Shown: positions 26,433-35,409, counted from the stretch's first letter. The stretch is DNA of 64,000 bases from Lacihabitans sp. CS3-21 (GCF_024343675.1 NZ_RJUD01000113.1:186001-250000); one strand, 5' to 3'. The notes: a model not told the origin generated them from the letters alone. Numbers and translations: made by a program.

Positions 26433-28010
26433 ATGTTAAAAAAGCTTTGCCTTCTATTGCTAATCTGCCCATTAGCTTATTCTCAAAAAACCATAAAACT
26501 CTACCCAAATACTGCACCAGGCTCAGAAAATTGGGACTGGAAAGAGGCCGAAATAAAAACACCAGAAGGCAATACGATAGCCTACAATGTGGTGGAACCT
26601 ACGCTAAGCATTTATTTACCCGAGAAAAACAAAGCCACTGGTACGGCCATGTTAGTAGCTCCTGGTGGGGCATTTCATATACTTTCAATGGATAGTGAAG
26701 GACATCAAGTGGCCAAAATGCTCCAAGCAAAAGGCGTGGCTGCGTTTGTGCTGAAGTATAGAGTAGTACAACTCAAAACCGATAATCCATTCGGTGAATT
26801 GATGGGCAAAATGAAAGACTTCAAAAAGCTGGATGAAGAAAACGCCCCAGTGATAGAATTAGCCATAAAAGATGCTCAAACGGCATTAAAACTCATCAGA
26901 GATAATGCTAATGAATACGACATCAATATGGACAAAGTAGGAATGATGGGTTTCTCCGCAGGTGGAACGCTCACTCTTGGAACTTTCTATGCATCCTCAA
27001 AAGAAACGAAGCCAAACTTCATTGCACCGATTTACCCTTATGTGCCAGCAGTAGATTATCTTAAAAATATCCCGAAAGAAAAATATCCGATTTTTATAGC
27101 CCTTGCCGATAATGACAACCTTGGTTTTGCTCCTGCAAATGCCCAACTGTATCTCGACTGGCACAATGCAGGTCAAGCTGCCGAAATGCACATTTACGAA
27201 AAAGGTCTACATGGATTTGGAATGAACAAAAATAAAATTCCGACAGACACTTGGCACGAAAGACTTACAGATTGGATGAAACTCCAAGACTACCTGAAAA
27301 AAAAATATCCAAATCAATGGGAAGTGGGCAAAACTGATGAACAACTAGAAGCAGAAGCCAAGAAAAATGCCGAAAGAGAACGGAGAGATTGGACTAATCT
27401 GGGTAGATATAAAGACGCAAATGCAAAAATAGGCCCTCCAAAAGCAGGAAAAACTAGGGTAGTTATTACTGGTGATTCCATAACAGATGGCTGGGCATAT
27501 GCAAGCACAGATTTCTTCGAAAACAACAATTATGTAGGAAGAGGAATAAGCGGACAAACCTCCCCGCAAACGCTTTTGAGATTTCGTCAGGATGTGATAG
27601 ACTTAAAACCAAAATTGGTTGTAATCAACATCGGCATCAACGACATAGCCGAAAACACAGGCGATTATAATCCAGAATTCACATTGGGCAACTACCGCTC
27701 CATGATAGAAATAGCAAAGACCAACAAAATAAAAGTGGTTTTAGCGTCTGTATTACCTGCATACTCTTTTCCATGGAGACCAGAAATCAAAGATATTCCT
27801 GCAAAAGTAATTGCTCTAAATGAAGGTATCAAAAAACTGGCCACTGAGTATGGAGTGAGCTATTTAGACTATTTCAACACCTTAAAAGACGAAAGAAATG
27901 GCCTAAGCAAAGAAATGGCAGAAGACGGCGTGCATCCAACCAAAGCTTGCTACGCCATAATGGAGAAAATGGTAAAAACAGCAATAGACAAAGAATTGGC
28001 AAAAAAGTAA
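26433..28010 (+). CDS. Two-domain secreted esterase: alpha/beta hydrolase fused to GDSL/SGNH hydrolase
   Basis: 525 aa with signal peptide (about 1-17). Domain 1 (about 25-300) is an alpha/beta hydrolase with an oxyanion-side APGGAFH (BD-FAE/acetylxylan-esterase style), nucleophile Ser175 in GFSAGG, and a His near LHGFGMNK. Domain 2 (about 335-522) is SGNH-type: block I GDSITDGW (Ser349), block II GRGISGQTS, block III NIGINDIAEN and block V Asp498-x2-His501 (DGVHP). Two deacetylases in one chain suggest removal of acetyl groups from a plant or microbial polysaccharide. Substrate unproven. Single-gene unit with its own promoter. Confidence 0.88.
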   Translation: MLKKLCLLLLICPLAYSQKTIKLYPNTAPGSENWDWKEAEIKTPEGNTIAYNVVEPTLSIYLPEKNKATGTAMLVAPGGAFHILSMDSEGHQVAKMLQAKGVAAFVLKYRVVQLKTDNPFGELMGKMKDFKKLDEENAPVIELAIKDAQTALKLIRDNANEYDINMDKVGMMGFSAGGTLTLGTFYASSKETKPNFIAPIYPYVPAVDYLKNIPKEKYPIFIALADNDNLGFAPANAQLYLDWHNAGQAAEMHIYEKGLHGFGMNKNKIPTDTWHERLTDWMKLQDYLKKKYPNQWEVGKTDEQLEAEAKKNAERERRDWTNLGRYKDANAKIGPPKAGKTRVVITGDSITDGWAYASTDFFENNNYVGRGISGQTSPQTLLRFRQDVIDLKPKLVVINIGINDIAENTGDYNPEFTLGNYRSMIEIAKTNKIKVVLASVLPAYSFPWRPEIKDIPAKVIALNEGIKKLATEYGVSYLDYFNTLKDERNGLSKEMAEDGVHPTKACYAIMEKMVKTAIDKELAKK

Positions 28011-28025
28011 ACAAAGAGAAATCAA

Positions 28026-28055
28026 AGCGGTCAGACGCAAGTCAGACCTGAAAAT
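28026..28055. repeat. Interspersed repeat AGCGGTCAGAC-N10-CCTGAAAAT, copy 1
   Basis: The two conserved blocks are separated by exactly 10 bp, as in the copies at 29483 and 29544. It lies directly after the esterase stop and upstream of the orphan/toxin-antitoxin block. Confidence 0.75.
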
Positions 28056-28153
28056 GGCAAGTTAATTAGTCAAAAAGCTATTGTAACAAAAGCGTTAGGA
28101 TGATTCTTGAAAAAAACAAAAAAAGAACGTTAAAATAATTAAAAATCAAAGAA

Positions 28154-28786
28154 TTGAAAAAAAGAACAATTCAAGCAAAAAAAATTCTCAAAAGTCTAAT
28201 CAATTATAAAACGGATATTGACTCACGGTTTGACATTAATAAACTTCGAGAAAATAATTGTTTGTACTTTCAAATGGAAGATTACTATGGTTTTACTAAG
28301 GACAAACGAGCAAATGGAGAACTAAAACAAAAAACAATTGAAGTTCTTTTAAACATTTTTCATGATTGGCAAAATAATTTAGAAGGCTTAGGTTTTAACT
28401 ATTACCTAGCCATCTGGTTGTACAATCCGAGAATAAGTCTGAGCGAAGTAGTTTGCGGTATTAATAATACAATTGAGTATTACGAAAATGATGTTTTTTT
28501 GCAAAATGATAAAAAAATAAATTTTAACTCTTTAAATTTTGGCAAATTAGACGAAGAATTGAAAAAATTGACTTGGGATTTAAAAATCGATTTGGATAAT
28601 GTCAGTGATTGGGAAGTAAATTACCCAAAAGAACAATACAAGAACTTAAAGGAGTACAATGTTGAACAACGATACCACAAGAAAAATATCAAAAATGCAA
28701 TAAAAACAATAGAGGAACCTTCCGGAAATTTGTATCTATTCCCAGCTGGTGATGTATGGGTTGGACAATTTAAATCAAAAAAGTAG
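28154..28786 (+). CDS. Orphan protein of unknown function
   Basis: 210 aa if the TTG at 28154 is used. No in-frame ATG precedes it, and the first internal ATG (28274) would drop 40 residues. There is no clear ribosome site to decide. No signal peptide or membrane helix; rich in Lys, Asn and Tyr, with a DWQNNLEGLGFNYYLAIWLY core and an NLYLFPAGDVWVGQF C-terminal segment. Base composition is more AT-rich than the flanking esterase genes, and it sits in a repeat-bracketed block with a toxin-antitoxin pair, so it may be acquired. Family not recognised. Confidence 0.6.
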   Translation: MKKRTIQAKKILKSLINYKTDIDSRFDINKLRENNCLYFQMEDYYGFTKDKRANGELKQKTIEVLLNIFHDWQNNLEGLGFNYYLAIWLYNPRISLSEVVCGINNTIEYYENDVFLQNDKKINFNSLNFGKLDEELKKLTWDLKIDLDNVSDWEVNYPKEQYKNLKEYNVEQRYHKKNIKNAIKTIEEPSGNLYLFPAGDVWVGQFKSKK

Positions 28787-28887
28787 ATTCAATTAAACCA
28801 GATCTAACATTTACAATATAAATCAACTCTTAACATTTAAAATATTCTATAATTCTATATTTTTGTTTTACAAAACGCATCTAAACA

Positions 28888-29142
28888 ATGGAAGCTACTT
28901 TAAAATACAGTATTCCTCAATCTGTCAAGGAATTAGCCGAACTTATAAAAAGTAAGTTTACAGCGAAGGAACAATTGAAATTGGTGCAAATTCTCCAAAA
29001 AGAACCTGAAGAAGATGACGATGAAGAACCTACCAAAGAACAACTCCTTCAAGAAATTAGAGAAGCTGCTGAGGAGATGAATCTAATCAAGCAAGGAAAA
29101 CTAAAGGGTAGACCACTTCAAGAGTTGTTAGATGAGTTATAA
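28888..29142 (+). CDS. Antitoxin of a RelE/ParE-type module
   Basis: 84 aa. N-terminal helical part (about 1-40, KYSIPQSVKELAELIKSK), a strongly acidic linker (EPEEDDDEEPTKEQ, about 45-60) and a helical C-terminus with KGRPLQELLDEL. It resembles antitoxins that wrap a RelE-type toxin through an acidic/helical tail. It overlaps the downstream toxin gene by 11 bp, the usual arrangement for coupled toxin-antitoxin genes. No typical RHH or HTH DNA-binding motif is obvious. The role rests mainly on the neighbour. Confidence 0.75.
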   Translation: MEATLKYSIPQSVKELAELIKSKFTAKEQLKLVQILQKEPEEDDDEEPTKEQLLQEIREAAEEMNLIKQGKLKGRPLQELLDEL

Positions 29143-29461
29143 AATTGAAACTATCCGCACATTTGATAAGCAAATTAAACGACTTTCCAAAAAGCACTCT
29201 TCAATTAAAAAAGACTTGCTTGAGTTAGTATATGATTTAATGGCTAACCCACAGAAAGGAACTCCACTTGGCAAAAACTGCTTTAAAATAAGACTTTCCA
29301 TGAGAAGTAAAGGAAAAGGGAAATCTGGTGGAGCAAGAGTCATCACTTATGTACAAATAATTGACGAAACCATTTATTTACTCACCATCTACGATAAAAG
29401 CGAAAAAGAGAATCTTAATGAGGGTGAAATAGATGCACTACTCGACGAGATTTTAGACTAA
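29132..29461 (+). CDS. RelE/ParE-family toxin
   Basis: 109 aa, typical size. N-terminal helices TFDKQIKRLSKKHSSIKKDLLELV, a conserved PLGKNCFKIRL strand, basic segment RSKGKGKSGGARVITYV and C-terminal strand IYLLTIYDKSEKENL match the family pattern (the GKSGG-RVI motif is characteristic). Such toxins cut mRNA at the ribosome or act on gyrase; which of these cannot be told here. Co-transcribed with the overlapping antitoxin. The C-terminal ~20 residues are acidic. Confidence 0.88.
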   Translation: MSYKIETIRTFDKQIKRLSKKHSSIKKDLLELVYDLMANPQKGTPLGKNCFKIRLSMRSKGKGKSGGARVITYVQIIDETIYLLTIYDKSEKENLNEGEIDALLDEILD

Positions 29462-29482
29462 TTTTTAATAATGTCTTAAAGT

Positions 29483-29573
29483 AGCGGTCAGACGATAAAC
29501 ATGCCTGAAAATAAAAACTTCTAAGTTGAACAAAAAAACCTAAAGCGGTCAGACAATATTCGGACCTTAAAAT
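29483..29573. repeat. Interspersed repeat AGCGGTCAGAC-N10-CCTGAAAAT, copies 2 and 3
   Basis: Copy 2 is 29483-29512 and copy 3 is 29544-29573 (CCTTAAAAT in its second block). Both are in the same orientation as the copy at 28026 and lie just after the toxin stop, so the orphan/toxin-antitoxin block is bracketed by direct copies. Confidence 0.75.
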
Positions 29574-29600
29574 AGGAATTCTACGAAAAATCATTTAGAG

Positions 29601-29639
29601 ATAGCTTAGAGTCCCCACTGAAATCTAAGCTATTTTTTT
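29601..29639 (+). terminator. Intrinsic terminator
   Basis: Perfect 10-bp stem ATAGCTTAGA / TCTAAGCTAT (29601-29610 / 29624-29633) with a 13-nt loop, followed by a T-run. It ends the toxin-antitoxin transcript. The rest of the gap to 29778 shows nothing further. Confidence 0.85.
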
Positions 29640-29778
29640 GAGAAAAAACATAAAAGAAGTCTCTCTAAAATATTATTGTATCATTTTGCGACAATAATCT
29701 TTTTTATTAAAACTATTTGCCCTATTTTCGTGAAAAATAATAATTTTCAAGTTCAACCTTTTTAATCAATTAAAATTT

Positions 29779-31374
29779 ATGAAATTAAAACTATTGGCAA
29801 TAATAGCCGCAGTAGTGTTTTCGCATAACACCATTGCTCAGTTGCAAACTGGTGAAAGTATAGCCGTAACCTCAACAGATGCCGGTAAAGTACGTGGATA
29901 TATCAACAATGGTATTTACAATTACAAGGGCATTCCTTATGCAGAAGCAAAGCGTTTTGAATCTCCTCAAAAACCAAAACCATGGACAAACGTACGTAGC
30001 TCCATGTCGTATGGCCCAGTGGCTCCGCTCGAAAACCCAACCACCAGCATAATGGACGAAAGCGAGTTTGTATTTGACCACAATTGGGGTTTTACAAATG
30101 AAGACTGCATGCGTATTAATGTCTGGACTCCTGGTATCAACGATGGCAAAAAACGCCCTGTAATGTTCTGGATCCATGGTGGTGGTTTTACAGCTGGCTC
30201 ATCTATAGAGTTGCCTTCTTATGACGGCGAAAACTTGGCAAAAAAAGGCGATGTGGTGGTAGTTTCAATCAATCATCGATTAAACATTTTAGGCTACTTA
30301 GATCTTTCAGCTTATGGAGATAAATACAAACAATCGGCTAATCTAAGTGTTTTGGACATGAAGGCAGCTTTGGAATGGGTAAAAACTAATATTACAAATT
30401 TTGGAGGTGACCCCAACAATGTGACGATTTTCGGACAGTCTGGTGGAGGTGCAAAAGTAAATACACTTATGGCTATGCCCTCAGCTAAAGGTCTTTTCCA
30501 CAAAGCCATCAATCAAAGCGGTTCATTCCGGTCAGCAATGTTGGATAAAGCTACTACCCAAGCTATTGGAGCTGAAGTAGTGAAAGAATTAGGACTTGGA
30601 GACAAAGTGGATGAGATTCAAAACGTTCCTTATCAAACTTTAGTAAATGCTGGAAAAAAAGCCCTAAAAACTGTGGCTGACAAAATGAAAGCCGAAGGCA
30701 AACCAGTTATAGGTTTTGGATTAGGCTGGGGACCAAGTGCAGATGGAGAGATTCTTCCTTACCAATTGTTCTCTAACGAAGCTTTTGAATTATCGAAAAA
30801 TATACCTTTAATGATCGGTACCACAATAAACGAATTTGCTGTATTCAGAGGAGGAATTCCAGCAAACTCAACAGACGAACAAGCCAAGGAAGCTATCAAA
30901 AAAGTACATGGCGATAAAACAGATGCTTACATAGCTGCAGTAAAAAAAGCTTATCCAAATGGCAAAATGACAGATATGTTGAGCTATGACGTAATGTTTC
31001 GTCCAGGTGCCGTGGTACAAGCCAACATGAAATCGGCTTTGGCTGGTGGAGCACCAACTTACATGTATCTGTTTGATTGGCAATCGCCAGTAATGGACGG
31101 AAAATACAAGGCGGTTCACTGTATGGAAATCGCTTTCTGTTTTGATAACATTCAACGCACCAAAAACATGACTGGTGGTACAAAAGAAGCCCAAGCGTTG
31201 GCTGACAAAATGAGTCAATCTTGGATAAATTTTGCAAAAGTTGGAGATCCAAACCACAAAGGTTTACCAAAATGGCCTGTATATAATTCATCAAATACAG
31301 CTACCATGCACTTTGATAATATTTCAACTGTTAAGCCTCAAATGGACAAAGAATTGTTTGAATTGATGAAGTAA
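29779..31374 (+). CDS. Type-B carboxylesterase/lipase
   Basis: 531 aa, signal peptide about 1-20. Family signatures: KGIPYAEAKRF, EDCMRINVW (type-B signature 2), oxyanion HGGGFTAGSS, and nucleophile Ser221 in GQSGGG. The acidic member is probably in the TINEFAVFRG segment, and the catalytic His is in KAVHCMEIAFCF. Secreted alpha/beta hydrolase acting on carboxylic esters; substrate not predictable. Own transcription unit, preceded by a terminator and followed by a hairpin. Confidence 0.92.
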   Translation: MKLKLLAIIAAVVFSHNTIAQLQTGESIAVTSTDAGKVRGYINNGIYNYKGIPYAEAKRFESPQKPKPWTNVRSSMSYGPVAPLENPTTSIMDESEFVFDHNWGFTNEDCMRINVWTPGINDGKKRPVMFWIHGGGFTAGSSIELPSYDGENLAKKGDVVVVSINHRLNILGYLDLSAYGDKYKQSANLSVLDMKAALEWVKTNITNFGGDPNNVTIFGQSGGGAKVNTLMAMPSAKGLFHKAINQSGSFRSAMLDKATTQAIGAEVVKELGLGDKVDEIQNVPYQTLVNAGKKALKTVADKMKAEGKPVIGFGLGWGPSADGEILPYQLFSNEAFELSKNIPLMIGTTINEFAVFRGGIPANSTDEQAKEAIKKVHGDKTDAYIAAVKKAYPNGKMTDMLSYDVMFRPGAVVQANMKSALAGGAPTYMYLFDWQSPVMDGKYKAVHCMEIAFCFDNIQRTKNMTGGTKEAQALADKMSQSWINFAKVGDPNHKGLPKWPVYNSSNTATMHFDNISTVKPQMDKELFELMK

Positions 31375-31393
31375 TCTAAAGAATTCTTTTTTT

Positions 31394-31443
31394 TTGCCAC
31401 GAATGCACGAATAATATTGAAAAAATTCGCGTATTCGTGGCAA
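31394..31443. terminator. Long hairpin between convergent genes (terminator candidate)
   Basis: TTGCCACGAATGCACGAA (31394-31411) pairs with 31426-31443 over 18 positions with two mismatches. A T-run lies before it on the plus strand and only a short TATTATTT after it, so termination efficiency is unclear. It separates the carboxylesterase from the convergent AEC transporter. Confidence 0.6.
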
Positions 31444-31449
31444 TATTAT

Positions 31450-32367
31450 TTAAACCAAATGTAACAACCACACCAAAAGCCAAATCAACACAAAACTTAT
31501 TAAAAGCGAAATATTAACCATGGTACCAGCAATTCGGGAATCAAAGCCAAATTCATCTGAAAAAGGTAGAATAGTCATACCCAATGGAAGTATAACTAAA
31601 ACAATTAAAACACTTTGCATAAGTGATGGTGGAACCAAAAAATAAATACCAACCACACAAATACCACCAAGCAAATATCTCAAAAACAACACTTTACTTA
31701 TATATTTCATTTGAGACCTATTAAGCTCAAAACTCAAATAAATACCCATCAATAGGAGAACCAAAGGCTTATTGGCTTTTGCCAAAATCCCTAAAAAATC
31801 AAAGGCAATATCTGGCAATGGAATACTGAATATATTTACGCTCAATCCAATAACCATTCCTGTAACAGGTGGCAAGGTAAAAACCCGAAGCATCAATTTT
31901 GAAATGGGAAATTTTCCATCTCCGCGTTTGGCAAAATACGAACCCACTGGATATACACCTCCGAAAGTCATGATGGTATTGCCGATATCAAACATAACAG
32001 CAAAAACCAAGGCTTCGGTACCCCAAATCCCTTCAATCAATGGAAATCCAAAAAGGCCAACGTTAAGCCCACCTGCACCCATAGTAAGTACGCCTCTAAG
32101 CTTGGTTTCTAAGCCTTTGAATAAATAAAAAGCCGCAGAAATCATGATTACACCCATGCCAATACATAAAAAAGGCAATAAAAAGAGCGTTGGCTCAAGT
32201 TTGATTTTAGCGGTAGAAATAATCATCAAAGCGGGAAAAGTAGTGTGCATCAAAAACTTCGAAAGCACTTTCCCTTCTTTTTCAGAAATAAAATTATACT
32301 TTTTTATCAGAAAGCCCATTAAAATAAAGGCCAACGTAATGATAAAAGTGGCGTTCGCTTGAGCCAT
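31450..32367 (-). CDS. AEC-family transporter (auxin efflux carrier type)
   Basis: 305 aa, about ten hydrophobic helices in the inner membrane, covering nearly the whole chain. N-terminal FIITLAFILMGFLIKKYNFIS and the GLNVGLFGFPLIEGIWG segment (bearing the family's N-x-G-(L/F)P-like crossover) fit the Mem_trans/AEC family, which exports or imports organic acids such as malate. Monocistronic; substrate unknown. Confidence 0.85.
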   Translation of the reverse strand: MAQANATFIITLAFILMGFLIKKYNFISEKEGKVLSKFLMHTTFPALMIISTAKIKLEPTLFLLPFLCIGMGVIMISAAFYLFKGLETKLRGVLTMGAGGLNVGLFGFPLIEGIWGTEALVFAVMFDIGNTIMTFGGVYPVGSYFAKRGDGKFPISKLMLRVFTLPPVTGMVIGLSVNIFSIPLPDIAFDFLGILAKANKPLVLLLMGIYLSFELNRSQMKYISKVLFLRYLLGGICVVGIYFLVPPSLMQSVLIVLVILPLGMTILPFSDEFGFDSRIAGTMVNISLLISFVLIWLLVWLLHLV

Positions 32368-32466
32368 TTAAATTCTTTTTTTACAAAGATAAAGTCTATA
32401 AATAAGAAGAGTACAATTATGTCAAGTCAGAACAATTAATCAGAAAATAAATACCATTTCTGTATT

Positions 32467-33933
32467 TTAATGATGTTGTTTTCTGCTGATTATTCCACCG
32501 GAAGCTTCTTTGATCGTATTAGCAAAAACAAAAGCATTTGGGTCAACTTCGTAAATCAAATTCTTTAACTTCCTTAACTCAAACCGCGTAATAACTGTAA
32601 AAATAATATCACAATCGGCACTGACTTCAAAGGTTTCAGGCAAAAAGCCCCGCTCTCCTTTATAGATGGTGATTCCGCGTTTCAGATTATTAACTAACTC
32701 ATATTTAATAAGTTCACTTTCAGAAGAAATAATAGTCACGCCCGTAAACGCCTGCAAACCTTCTACCACATAATCAATGGTTCGGGATGCTGCAAAATAA
32801 GTTAGGCATGAATAAAGGGCTGTTTCGACACCAAACTTAAAGGCCGCAATCGAAAATATGATAATATTTATCCCTAAAATGATTTCTGTAATGGTAAAAG
32901 AAGTCCTTTTGAGTGTATACAAGGCCAAAACCTCGATACCATCAAGTGCAGCACCAGCACGCATATTAAGTCCTACACCCAAGCCAAGAAAAACACCGCC
33001 AAAAATTGAAATTAGTAGTTTGTCATGCGTGAGGTCAAATACGGGTAAAGTCTGCAAAACAATTCCTAACAACACCACAGCTACAAAAGTCTTTATTGCA
33101 AAAGTCTTTCCCACAGTAAAATAGCCCGTGGCAATAAGGGGGATGTTCATCAAAACTATAACCAAGGCCAAGTTTACATGATACAGCTCATGAATCAAAA
33201 GTGAAAGACCTGTTACGCCTCCGTCAAAAAAATGATTGGGTACTAAAAAACCTTTCAAAGCTATGGCGGCAATAAGAACTCCAAAAGCTATCATCAAGTA
33301 TTCTTGAATATACCCTTGAAGTTTAGAGGTTTCGCCCTGTTTTTTCAAATTCTTCATCTTTTGCTCAATCTTTTTTAAATTCTTCCTCTTTTTTGTTTCA
33401 AGTTCTTTTTTGGCTGTGTCGGTAAAAAATTGATGCCTTGAAAGAAAATCTACCTGAATTTCACACCAATTTGCTTCAGAAACTTGACGTCCTTCAGCTC
33501 TAAATTCAGCCACCAACTTATCGGAATTTTTTGTATAATTATCAGTACCAAGATAATACAAATCTGCATCACAAATAATTTCCTGTAATTTATTCTGCGG
33601 ATTCTGCGGAAGCTTCGTGGCCATGATTAGTTCACCAATTACCTCAATATCTGCTTCTGAAAATCCGTATTCTGGCAAAATTTCTTGGGCAAAATTACGA
33701 GATCGTAGTTCATGCCCCTCACTTTTGGGCTCAAAGATAAAACCGGTATCGTGAAATAAAGCTGCCGTTTTTAATAGTTCTACCGAAGATTTTGCTATCT
33801 GCTCATTTTCAGCTAAATAAACCGTATGTTCCAAAACATTTATCGTGTGTTGATAATTGTGATAGGAAATAGAAGTGGGGATTTCAATCTTTAGTTTCTC
33901 GATAACTAAATCATAAATCTTGTCGAATCTCAT
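32467..33933 (-). CDS. HD phosphohydrolase - YitT membrane - DUF2179 fusion
   Basis: 488 aa in three parts. (1) Residues 1-~180: HD domain with YHNYQHT, ALFHDTGF, GHELRSRNF, ATKLPQNPQN and CDADLYYLG, giving the metal-ligand His/Asp set; then a Lys-rich helix (~185-205). (2) About 212-390: YitT family, five or so membrane helices starting at YLMIAFGVLIAAIALKGFLV, with the family NHFFDGGVTG loop. (3) About 400-480: DUF2179 (SADCDIIFTVITRFELRKL) cytosolic cap. YitT-DUF2179 alone is the normal protein; the N-terminal HD enzyme is unusual. It is followed upstream (22 bp) by a cyclase-bearing response regulator, so a role in nucleotide signalling is attractive but unproven. Confidence 0.85.
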   Translation of the reverse strand: MRFDKIYDLVIEKLKIEIPTSISYHNYQHTINVLEHTVYLAENEQIAKSSVELLKTAALFHDTGFIFEPKSEGHELRSRNFAQEILPEYGFSEADIEVIGELIMATKLPQNPQNKLQEIICDADLYYLGTDNYTKNSDKLVAEFRAEGRQVSEANWCEIQVDFLSRHQFFTDTAKKELETKKRKNLKKIEQKMKNLKKQGETSKLQGYIQEYLMIAFGVLIAAIALKGFLVPNHFFDGGVTGLSLLIHELYHVNLALVIVLMNIPLIATGYFTVGKTFAIKTFVAVVLLGIVLQTLPVFDLTHDKLLISIFGGVFLGLGVGLNMRAGAALDGIEVLALYTLKRTSFTITEIILGINIIIFSIAAFKFGVETALYSCLTYFAASRTIDYVVEGLQAFTGVTIISSESELIKYELVNNLKRGITIYKGERGFLPETFEVSADCDIIFTVITRFELRKLKNLIYEVDPNAFVFANTIKEASGGIISRKQHH

Positions 33934-33955
33934 AATATATTTTCGAAAATTTTAA

Positions 33956-34996
33956 TCAATTTAGTACTTCATAAACTATGACCTCAATAGATTTATTTTT
34001 GAGTGCCTTGGAACCCAAAAGCTGACAATTAAATGATTGTTTTACTTTATTATAGGCCTCATCATTTATTAAAATCTGACCGTTTTGTGCTAAACTCTGT
34101 AGCCTTTGAGCAGTATTTACAGTATCGCCTATAACGGTATAATCGAGTCTTTTAAGCGTTTTTGAACCGATATTTCCCGAAATCATTTCTCCTGAATTAA
34201 TACCAATAGAAACTTTGGGGTGAAACTCAATTTTGGAGGCCGCCTGAGGCAATGCCTCTATGTGATTACGAATAGCCAGTGAAGCCTCAATGGCACGGTC
34301 AAGGTGAAATTCTCCCTTGAAAACAGCCATGACACAGTCGCCGATAAACTTATCGATCAGCCCTCCTTGGGCAATAATTTCTTTTACGATTAGGTCAAAA
34401 TATTGATTCAGCAGCATCACTACATTATCAGGACTTTCGGTTTCACTGATAGATGTAAAACTACAAATATCAATAAAAGCCACACTGGCCTCTACTGTTT
34501 CGTTGGCCGAAAGTGATGCCTCATACTCACGTCCCGACATAAAATTCAGCACATTGTGGTCTACATACATTTTCAAGATATTGTTCTCCTTAATGGCTTG
34601 AATGGTCTCCTTGAGCTGATTTACGTGATGAATGGTCTTCTCAATAGTAGTTTCAAGGTCGGCAAAATTTACGGGTTTGGTCACAAAATCAAAGGCTCCG
34701 CGGTTCATTGCTGTTCGGATATTGTCCATGTCTCCATAAGCCGAAACCATTACAGATTTTACCAAAGGATGTGCTTCACTTAACTTGGTCAAAAGCGTAA
34801 GTCCATCCATCTCTGGCATATTAATATCGCTCAAGACAATATCTACATCAGGATTTTCCTCCAAAACCCTCAAAGCCTCTGAACCATTGGTCGCAAACAC
34901 AAAGGCATAGTGATGCTCCCGGATTTTTTGCCTATACTTCTGCTTTATAAGTATTTCTAAGTCAGTTTCGTCGTCGGCTATTAATATCTTGGTCAT
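33956..34996 (-). CDS. Response regulator with class III adenylate/guanylate cyclase output
   Basis: 346 aa. Receiver 1-~122 with Asp57 (VLSDINMPEMDG), a coiled linker (~125-160), and a class III cyclase domain (~165-345). Metal ligands: Asp in AFIDICSF and Asp in KFIGDCVMAVF. Base-recognition Lys in DKFIGD and Asp in LDYTVIGD, plus the transition-state pair in VNTAQRL, are all in place. The Lys/Asp pair is what adenylate cyclases carry, so cAMP is the likely product. It is 4 bp downstream of a CheY-like gene and next to three kinases that could phosphorylate it. Confidence 0.9.
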   Translation of the reverse strand: MTKILIADDETDLEILIKQKYRQKIREHHYAFVFATNGSEALRVLEENPDVDIVLSDINMPEMDGLTLLTKLSEAHPLVKSVMVSAYGDMDNIRTAMNRGAFDFVTKPVNFADLETTIEKTIHHVNQLKETIQAIKENNILKMYVDHNVLNFMSGREYEASLSANETVEASVAFIDICSFTSISETESPDNVVMLLNQYFDLIVKEIIAQGGLIDKFIGDCVMAVFKGEFHLDRAIEASLAIRNHIEALPQAASKIEFHPKVSIGINSGEMISGNIGSKTLKRLDYTVIGDTVNTAQRLQSLAQNGQILINDEAYNKVKQSFNCQLLGSKALKNKSIEVIVYEVLN

Positions 34997-35000
34997 TTAT

Positions 35001-35372
35001 CTAGCGTTTAAAAAGTCTTTCTTTCAAATCACCAAAATCTAAAGGTTTATTCAGGAAATCGTCGGCTCCTAAACTCAAAGCCTTGTTGCGTGTTTCATCG
35101 TCGCCGTAGGCTGTTATCATCATTACGATAGGCTTTGGTTTTGTGTTTTTTTCTACTATTTCTCTCAAAAGCTCAATGCCACTCATTCCAGGCATATTGA
35201 TGTCAGACAAAATCAAAATCGCCTCAGATTCATGTTCATGCAAATAAACCAAAGCGTTTTCGCCAGAAGTGGCAAATGAAAATTCAATTTCACCATTCCT
35301 GATTTCTTTTCTAAATTTCTGCAAAAAAAGATCCTGAATATCCACTTCGTCATCAACAACAAGAACTTTCAT
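35001..35372 (-). CDS. Single-domain (CheY-like) response regulator
   Basis: 123 aa, receiver only. Acidic pocket DDE (7-9), phospho-acceptor Asp57 in ILSDINMPGMSG, a Thr/Ala switch (MITAYGDDE) and Lys near the C-terminus (FLNKPLDFGDL). It shares SDINMP and the general sequence with the receiver of the next gene, so the two may have arisen by duplication. There is no output domain, so it may relay phosphate or act by protein contact. In one run with the cyclase regulator (4-bp gap) and the kinases (37 bp upstream). Confidence 0.9.
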   Translation of the reverse strand: MKVLVVDDEVDIQDLFLQKFRKEIRNGEIEFSFATSGENALVYLHEHESEAILILSDINMPGMSGIELLREIVEKNTKPKPIVMMITAYGDDETRNKALSLGADDFLNKPLDFGDLKERLFKR

Positions 35373-35409
35373 GGTTTTGGGTTTAATGTTGGTAAAAATA
35401 ATAAATGTT

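Noticed and set aside
32467-34996. Calling the HD-YitT / cyclase pair a Pycsar defence system
   Set aside because: The cyclase carries the Lys/Asp base-recognition pair of adenylate cyclases, is fused to a receiver, and no DUF5706 domain is present. Kept only as a hypothesis.
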